The notes beneath the pieces are model-generated. The model was not told the DNA's origin. It saw nothing but the letters and a program-made list of their open reading frames with translations, and searched no databases. The translations under genes and the position numbers were made by a program. Shown here one piece after another: positions 58,316 through 64,000 of a DNA stretch of 64,000 bases. The stretch spans positions 46,696,602-46,760,601 of the forward strand of contig OX387185.1 of NCBI GenBank assembly GCA_947561395.2, written 5' to 3'. The stretch's first letter is position 1; every line of letters begins with the position of its first letter. Source of the stretch: Buxus sempervirens. Taxonomy: Eukaryota > Streptophyta > Magnoliopsida > Buxales > Buxaceae.

Positions 58316-59785
58316 ATAAAGAATAGTGATTTATAGTCAGCTTGCTTAAACATTCTATGCTTGTTGCAAATTAATGAACTTGAGTTAACTTGCATCACTA
58401 CCAGAAAGACTGAACAAGATTTAGAAAGACAATCTTCGAATTGTAACAAATCAGATTCATATTTGTTGTGGCCGGTTATAAGTTTAATATTGGACAACAA
58501 TGAAATCAAGTAAAGTTCCAGACTCAAAAAAAAAAAAAAAAGAATATTGCTATACCCCGACATTCTTTATAAGCAATGGCCAAAACAAAGATTTCTTGAG
58601 ATGCTTGCCAGTGTCTATGTATTTGCTAATTTGCAACAAATAATGTATTTCAATTGTGCTTAGTGATATGTGCACTCCTTGAATCCAAGATTAAAATGAA
58701 ATTTTGCATCACTTTATCTATTTTTTTTTTCTTTTTAGTAGCTTACATTTTCATTAAACGATTCTTCATTGACAGCTTAAGGCCCTTGGCTTTACAACGA
58801 GAGTGTACCATCAGACATCACGCTTAAAGCTCTCAAGGTAACTGAAGGTTGTTGGTTGCGACTGCAACCAAAACAGGCCTATGATCTCATTGATTTGGTA
58901 TGAGTAGGAATCTAGAAATAACAGAATTGTAGAGGCAGCAACTATGGTTTAGAATGATAGATATTAATGGTTTCGTGATATTGTATTAAAAATGCATGTT
59001 TAATGAAATGAAAGAATTTCTTATGTTACTTTGTTGGTGATCCTTTGGTACTAATGCTGGACTATTGGAACTTGTTCAAATTAATAGTAGTGGCTCATTA
59101 GCTCAGGTAGAGAACGGTTAATAAATGTTTTCTTTCAATTCTCACTGTTAAATCATAAAGCAATTGAGATCTTCCACTAATCAAAGTCCAATGATTTTTC
59201 GAAAAAAAAATTTCTTATTTTCAAAATCCAAGCAGAGACAGACTTAGCAATTACTTTCCATTTACAGTATTGTAATTCTCCAAATCTTTCTCATTCTCAG
59301 CCTTTGGCTTGGCAGCTTTGTCCATATAAGCCTTCTTTTCTTGATGTTAATCCAGCACAAAAAAGATTTAGAAAATTTGCTGTGTAATTGAATCTAAGCA
59401 ATAACAATAAAAAAAATGGGGACTTCATGTAATGGCAGAGTAGCTTTTTGTTGTGGGTCATTTGCTACTGAATTATATCAGGCTGTCGGTCAAAAGTTTT
59501 ACCTGAAAGGTAGGATACATCAGCTTCTTAAGCCATGCCTGAAACAGCCTCCTCAAAAGCGAGAAACACCTGGACATTCAAAAACCAAACAAAGTCAATC
59601 AAGCCTGATTTCCGCTCACAGCGAAATGGCCAAACTTGTGTCGAAGATCTGACATTAATAAAAACGATAAACAAAAGCTCCATTAAATGATTCATTGAGT
59701 AACCAACAGTAATCTACAACCTGAAAGGAAAGATATATCGAATGACAATACACTTGAACTATAATTATAATCAGTTTTACCGGTG

Positions 59786-59993
59786 TGAAACTGAGGGCCA
59801 AACCTTACAAGTTCTTGGATGACGATGGAAGCAGGTGCTCGGATGAGGTGAACCCGAGGGCCAAACCATACAAGTTCTCGAACCAGAAGTCGAGGAAGTT
59901 GGGGCTTGAGTTCACACAGGTAAAGCAAAGCCTGCAAGAGAAAGGTCACCTTCCTCTACTCACTCAGACCAACGATTCCCTTTGCATACTTTA
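59786..59993 (+). pseudogene. Cinnamoyl-CoA reductase C-terminal fragment (captured)
   Basis: The frame reads CSDEVNPRAKPYKFSNQKSR then KLGLEFTQVKQSLQEKGHLP, the conserved C-terminus of plant cinnamoyl-CoA reductases (lignin pathway, NADPH-dependent). The family normally has about seven residues (LYETVK-like) between the Gln of VKQ and SLQEKGHL; these are missing. Upstream, RAKPYKF occurs a second time 22 residues earlier (LRAKPYKFLDDDGSRCSDEV), so part of the exon was duplicated. The N-terminal Rossmann domain is absent. It is a fragment, not a working gene. Confidence 0.75.
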
Positions 59994-60386
59994 ATCTTTA
60001 CTTCCACAAACCCTATCACCATTAAAGTCTGACGAAGCAGAAGCTTTGAAGAGGGGAAAAGGAAAGTGGAGATGGAGGTTCGACCTCTAGGGTTCACATG
60101 AATCTCAGAACGGGAGGGTTCAACCAATTTCCTCTTACATGGGAAAAGGAGAGTTGAAATTTTCGGAAGGCTTCGATTGTTTTGTTTTGACGGAGAAAAT
60201 AAACGTTGAACAGTGACGAACGACGGAATAGCGTCGTTACTTTTAGTCGACCCCGTTAGTTTTCCTCCGTCAATTGCTGTGTCCGTGGTTTTTTTTTTGT
60301 TTTAAAATGAGAAGGACGCGTATCGCGACCTTAGGCTTCGAAAGACAATTCAAAAGACGAACGGTGATAGAGGAAATTAGTTGGCA

Positions 60387-60963
60387 AGGGCAGCCTCCTG
60401 AGGACGGACTGGCATCCCCTGCAACACACGCTGCATATACACCCCCTCACATTTAGAACTTCCATTTATTTGGGGCCCACACCATTTATGTGAGGGTAAG
60501 CTGTAGACGATGTCCATTCCCAGAGGACGGGGACGGGGTTGGGGATCTTCCAAAATGAGACAAAGCAAGCGAGCGAAATTAGGGTCTGTCGGATGATTTT
60601 TTAATGGATTTGATCGTTTGACTTCATGAGCGGCAGATGACTTATGACGCAGAGGGTTAAAGATCACAGGATTATGAAGCTTTGAAAGCTAATCTTAGAA
60701 AGTGGAAACTAAACAGATAAGAGATGCGACTCCCTTGTTATTGGTGATTGGCGGAAACAAAGTGGGGACATAATCGGATTCGGATTCGGTCGGAGAGAGA
60801 GAGAGAGAGAGCTTTATCCGAAGGAAGGAACTGAGACGCAGAGCGGGACAGGGAGTCAGGCAGACGCGCACGTAGAGTGGGATAGAGATATTTAAGGCAT
60901 TTGTGGGCAATTCCTTGGATCTGATCAAATCCGATCCGTCGGATTCTGCTTTGAAGAAGACTA
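60387..60963. promoter_or_regulatory. Promoter and 5' leader region of the VIK-type gene
   Basis: The stretch between the right arm of the Pack-type element and the start codon has no coding exon. A (GA)n tract at 60796-60813 fits a plant 5' UTR or core-promoter GA element. No TATA box was assigned. Confidence 0.4.
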
Positions 60964-63900
60964 ATGAGCGATAAGGAAGAGAGCTCGGGGAATTCAGGGA
61001 GCGGTTCGTCGTCGCTGGTGCCACCAACCATTAAGGGGGACCCGGCAGCGGCGGCGGAGAAGCAGAAGGAGAAGGCGAGAGTTAGCAGGACGTCGTTGAT
61101 CCTGTGGCACGCCCATCAGAACGACGTTGCTGCCGTGCAGAAGCTTCTCGGTGAAGACCAGTCTCTTGTTCACGCTAGGGATTACGATTACAGAACTCCG
61201 CTTCACGTTGCCTCTCTCCATGGTTGGATCGACGTCGCCAAATGTCTTATTGAGCATGGTGCAGATGTCAATGCTCAGGATCGCTGGAAGAACACGGTAA
61301 CGCCCTCATCTTCTACGCTCTATCTCTTACTTTCGTAGTTGGTATTGAGGCTTTCATTGTTTGATAGTTTGTGCATCTAGTTTGAATTGTCTTTTTTATC
61401 GATTTCATACACACGGCTTCCTATCGAAAGTAATTGCTCATCTAGCTGTTGCAGCTATTTTCCATATTATCAGATTTATGGACATCCATTACTTTTTCTT
61501 TTGTTAACTTCTCATCCATGTTACGTTTCAGTGTACCAAACAATGTTGTGATAACCTGTGCCTTGAACTGCACTAGTTCCTATTTCATAGCCCGTCTAAA
61601 AATTAGATAGCAGCCATTTCTGAGTTCATGATGACAGTTATAAACAAGCAACTAACATAAGTGCTAGATATTTGATAATTGCATATCTATATACAAGCGA
61701 TATTAACTTATAAAATTATGCGACAGATGTGTTGTGCTTGCTAGGAATAAATGGATGATAGCTACCCATATCTTCCATTGTGAGCATGAATAGGCTCGGG
61801 AATGAACATCTGAAAAATGATTCCTACTGGATCATTTATATTAAAACAGCCAAGACCAAAATACAACCATTAGTAAGTGAATTCATCCGCTACAGATATT
61901 ATTAGATGGCTATTAGTGCTAGTGCCCCTACAGATTGTGGGAACAATGTATATTATTAATAGATAACTTATATAATCATCAATGCAAATTCTCTTTTAGT
62001 CTGTAGAGGCTTCATAGTCTCAGACAATGTTTTCTGTTTTCCTTTTTCTTTTTTAATTTTATTCACTATTCCTTGATGGCATTATGTAAATTCATGAAAT
62101 CCACAAACGTAAAGATATGATGCTCTTGTACCCCAAAAGGGCAGGTGGGAACTTTCTTGCTTTTAGGATAGGGGTTGGTTGACCGCCCTTTTGCGTTTGT
62201 TGAGGGATCCCAATAGTGTTCCTGCTGTTGCTGAAGTAAATAACCGAATGTATGTTTTTATATTAGGGGACAGATAAAATTTCCCAGTTTATCCTGACAC
62301 TTAATAATCTTTTTCCATATTCAAAAACATGCTCTATTAACATGTGGCATAAAAAAGTTGTTTTCCATTAATTTTAGAGAATTTCTGTGGTCATAAGGTG
62401 AGCTGCGACCCGTGAGTATGCTGGATTCTTCATCAACCAAAGCAGGTCAGATATGTATTGGTTGGCTCAACAATCATTCTGTTTGACAACCTCGTGTCAT
62501 GAAAACCAAATCTTACACAGATTGCTAAGTTCACAGCATTGCTTTAGGAGTGAGGTGAACAATCCTTGTACTATTCAGATGGTGCAAAATAGTATCTCAA
62601 GGATCTGGTTTTAGGAGATCAAAGATCACCTTTTTGAGAATTTTTAGATTTACATCATGTATATGCTGGAGTTTCACAGTTATTAAGTCTCTAGTCACTA
62701 AGAAAACTTAATAAAATAAAATAAAAATATCTTGATGGATGCAGAGGAATTCTCTGAAGCTATATTGGAATCATCAAACTCCAGTGAGAATTCTGAAAGA
62801 ATATCTCTTGAAAAGAAATAAAAAATAAAACATAATTCAAATCATCTTAATAGGTTTGAGAAGAGTTTGGTGCAACCTACTGAGCTATTTCAAGTTGTGG
62901 AGTCCTGGGGACTAAGTAAAAGGACAGTCCATAGGAAGGTGATATGGGGAATGACACCAGCAGCAATCATGTGGGCTTTATAGAAAGAGAGAAATAAGAG
63001 GATTTTTAAGGATAAACCTAGCCCTCAAAGAGCCGTTCTTCATTCAATGATCAGATGCCTGCTTTTTGGTCATCTACCATGGAATCATGTAAAAATTTGG
63101 ACTTTCCAGAAGTAATTTAACTTTGTTAAATATTACCAATCAAAAAATTTAACTTTGTTAAATATTGATGTCCTGTGAAGGGTGTTAGTCTGATTTTACC
63201 CCTCTGTACACTGATCTTGTACATGAGCTGTTCTCTTTTTATGTGGGCATTTGCCTCCTCTTTTTTTTTTTTTTTTTGAAGATTAATGAATATGTGATAT
63301 TAAAAGGGGAAAAAGAATTTACAAGGTTGCCTCAAAAGAGTAAGAACGAGAAAACGAAAACAAAGAAAAGATATAAGGATACAACTAATTAAAGCCCCCT
63401 ATTATCATCCACATGGGAATTTGCCTTCTCTTAATATATCCTTCTTATTACTGACCAAAATTAATAAATAGATTTCTGTAATCATGCGATAGAATAGCTA
63501 GTGATTTTATCAGCTGCATATATCAAGCCTTGAGATGATATTTATTTTTATTAATCATTTCCACCACACTAGCAAAACAGGTCTTCTTGACCTGAACGTA
63601 GCACATCTCAATAATTAGTATCTTATTTTCTATGATTGGCATTACAGGTATGGATATCTCAATCCAAAATGTTTGCCTATATATGCTGGAGCAGACTTAA
63701 TTTTGTAGACATGACGTTTTATGTTTTAGTTTTAAGTATTCTCAAATTATAGTATACCCTCATCGTAGATTTACTTAATGATGTGTAACCAGCTCAGAAA
63801 TCCTGAACTGCAGCTATGTGGTTTATTATCTAAATTCGGATTACTTCATGGCAGCCCCTAGCTGATGCAGAAGGAGCCAAAAAACATAGCATGATCGAGC

Positions 63901-64000
63901 TGTTGAAATCATATGGTGGCTTGTCTTTTGTAAGTTCAATACTTCCCATCACATTTTACATAATGAAATCTTCTTTCTTGAAATTATGGATTGTCTCTTG
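60964..64000 (+). CDS. VIK: VIK-type ankyrin-repeat protein kinase, 5' part
   Basis: Two exons are in view: 60964-61296 (111 codons) and 63855-63929 (25 codons), joined in phase 0 across a 2.56-kb intron; the gene runs off the right edge. The product begins MSDKEESSGNSGSGSSS, then KQKEKARVSRTSLILWHAHQ, two ankyrin repeats (DYRTPLHVASLHGWIDVAKC; LIEHGADVNAQDRWKNTPLA) and the start of a third (KKHSMIELLKSYGGLSF). This matches Arabidopsis VIK (VH1-interacting kinase, an ILK/Raf-like MAPKKK linked to brassinosteroid/auxin leaf-vein signalling and tonoplast sugar transport) from memory. The kinase domain lies beyond the window. The exon 2 donor is GTAAGT. Confidence 0.9.
62840..63113 (+). mobile_element. 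LINE 3' relic in VIK intron 1
   Basis: The pieces KRTVHRKVIWGMTPAAIMWA and KERNKRIFKDKPSPQRAVLH, separated by a stop, match the C-terminal end of plant L1-type reverse transcriptases (compare IPAAISWGIWRERNHRTF in the 21.4-kb LINE). Confidence 0.7.

Larger units (their letters stand above)
56650..60386. mobile_element. Gene-capturing (Pack-type) element with long inverted ends
   Basis: The left arm 56650-57013 and right arm 59994-60386 are inverted copies of one another, about 85% alike by eye. Outermost shared sequence is CAACCAATTTCC / CAACTAATTTCC; further in both arms share GTCTTTCGAAGC, CCTTCTCATTTTAAAAC, TTTATTTTCTCYGTCAAAAC and ATGTGAACCCTAGAGG. The right arm carries an extra segment of about 36 bp. 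The 3-kb interior has no recognised transposase but holds a cinnamoyl-CoA-reductase fragment. Long inverted ends plus captured host exon suggest a Pack-MULE; no 9-bp duplication was identified, so the class is inferred. Confidence 0.65.

Noticed and set aside
1..64000. CRISPR arrays, operons, phage or bacterial features
   Set aside because: The 22-bp array has no unique spacers and the genes have spliceosomal introns; this is plant nuclear DNA.

Overview
This is nuclear DNA of a flowering plant, probably a eudicot. Genes carry GT-AG introns, the window has nuclear-type chloroplast/mitochondrial PPR genes, Golgi and trans-Golgi genes, one tRNA gene, and many plant transposons (Helitrons, hAT and Mutator-like MITEs, LINEs, a copia remnant, SINE-like pieces). 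The protein families recognised are conserved across angiosperms, so the species is not named. Exon coordinates were worked out by hand from reading frame, splice signals and remembered family sequence. No search was run.

Layout. 1-3.2 kb: 5' exons of a TPR protein of the plant TPR-RING-LON type (- strand), whose 3' part is not in view. 3.2-9.3 kb: intergenic, with a 358-bp foldback MITE and a small Helitron. 9.3-10.6 kb: intronless XXT5-type xyloglucan xylosyltransferase (-). 10.6-14.5 kb: AT-rich intergenic DNA. 14.5-15.9 kb: P-class PPR gene (-). 16.9-21.1 kb: VTI11-type Qb-SNARE (+), followed by a 5'-truncated LINE with a perfect 16-bp target duplication and a hAT MITE with a perfect 8-bp one. 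22.7-24.6 kb: DYW-class PPR gene (+) with one apparent frameshift. 25-25.8 kb: Helitron. 26.3-30.2 kb: five-exon DUF3110 plastid-type protein (+). 30.7 kb: tRNA-Ala(UGC). 31.1-34.7 kb: DUF1997 gene (-) with nested transposons in its first long intron.

From 36.1 to 51.7 kb lies a direct tandem duplication of 7-7.7 kb. Each copy holds a NEN-family DEDDh exonuclease gene (-), a family linked to sieve-element enucleation. The 51.4-44.2 kb copy is a complete six-exon, 499-codon gene. The 42.8-36.3 kb copy keeps every catalytic residue but has lost about 292 bp covering the splice acceptor and the start of its largest exon. Shared LINE and copia remnants predate the duplication; a hAT MITE in one copy, with the empty site preserved in the other, postdates it.

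The most unusual structure is at 51,952-55,138: a 3.2-kb near-perfect palindrome whose 0.8-kb unique arms flank about 1.55 kb of 22-bp tandem repeats that themselves switch orientation three times. It is a foldback-type transposon architecture. At 56.6-60.4 kb is a second large inverted-repeat element (arms about 0.37 kb) that encloses a cinnamoyl-CoA-reductase C-terminal fragment, as a gene-capturing (Pack-type) element would. The window ends with the first two exons of a VIK-type ankyrin-repeat kinase (+).

The genes are unrelated housekeeping and cell-biology genes; they do not form an operon or pathway. The interest of the window lies in gene duplication and transposon-driven restructuring.
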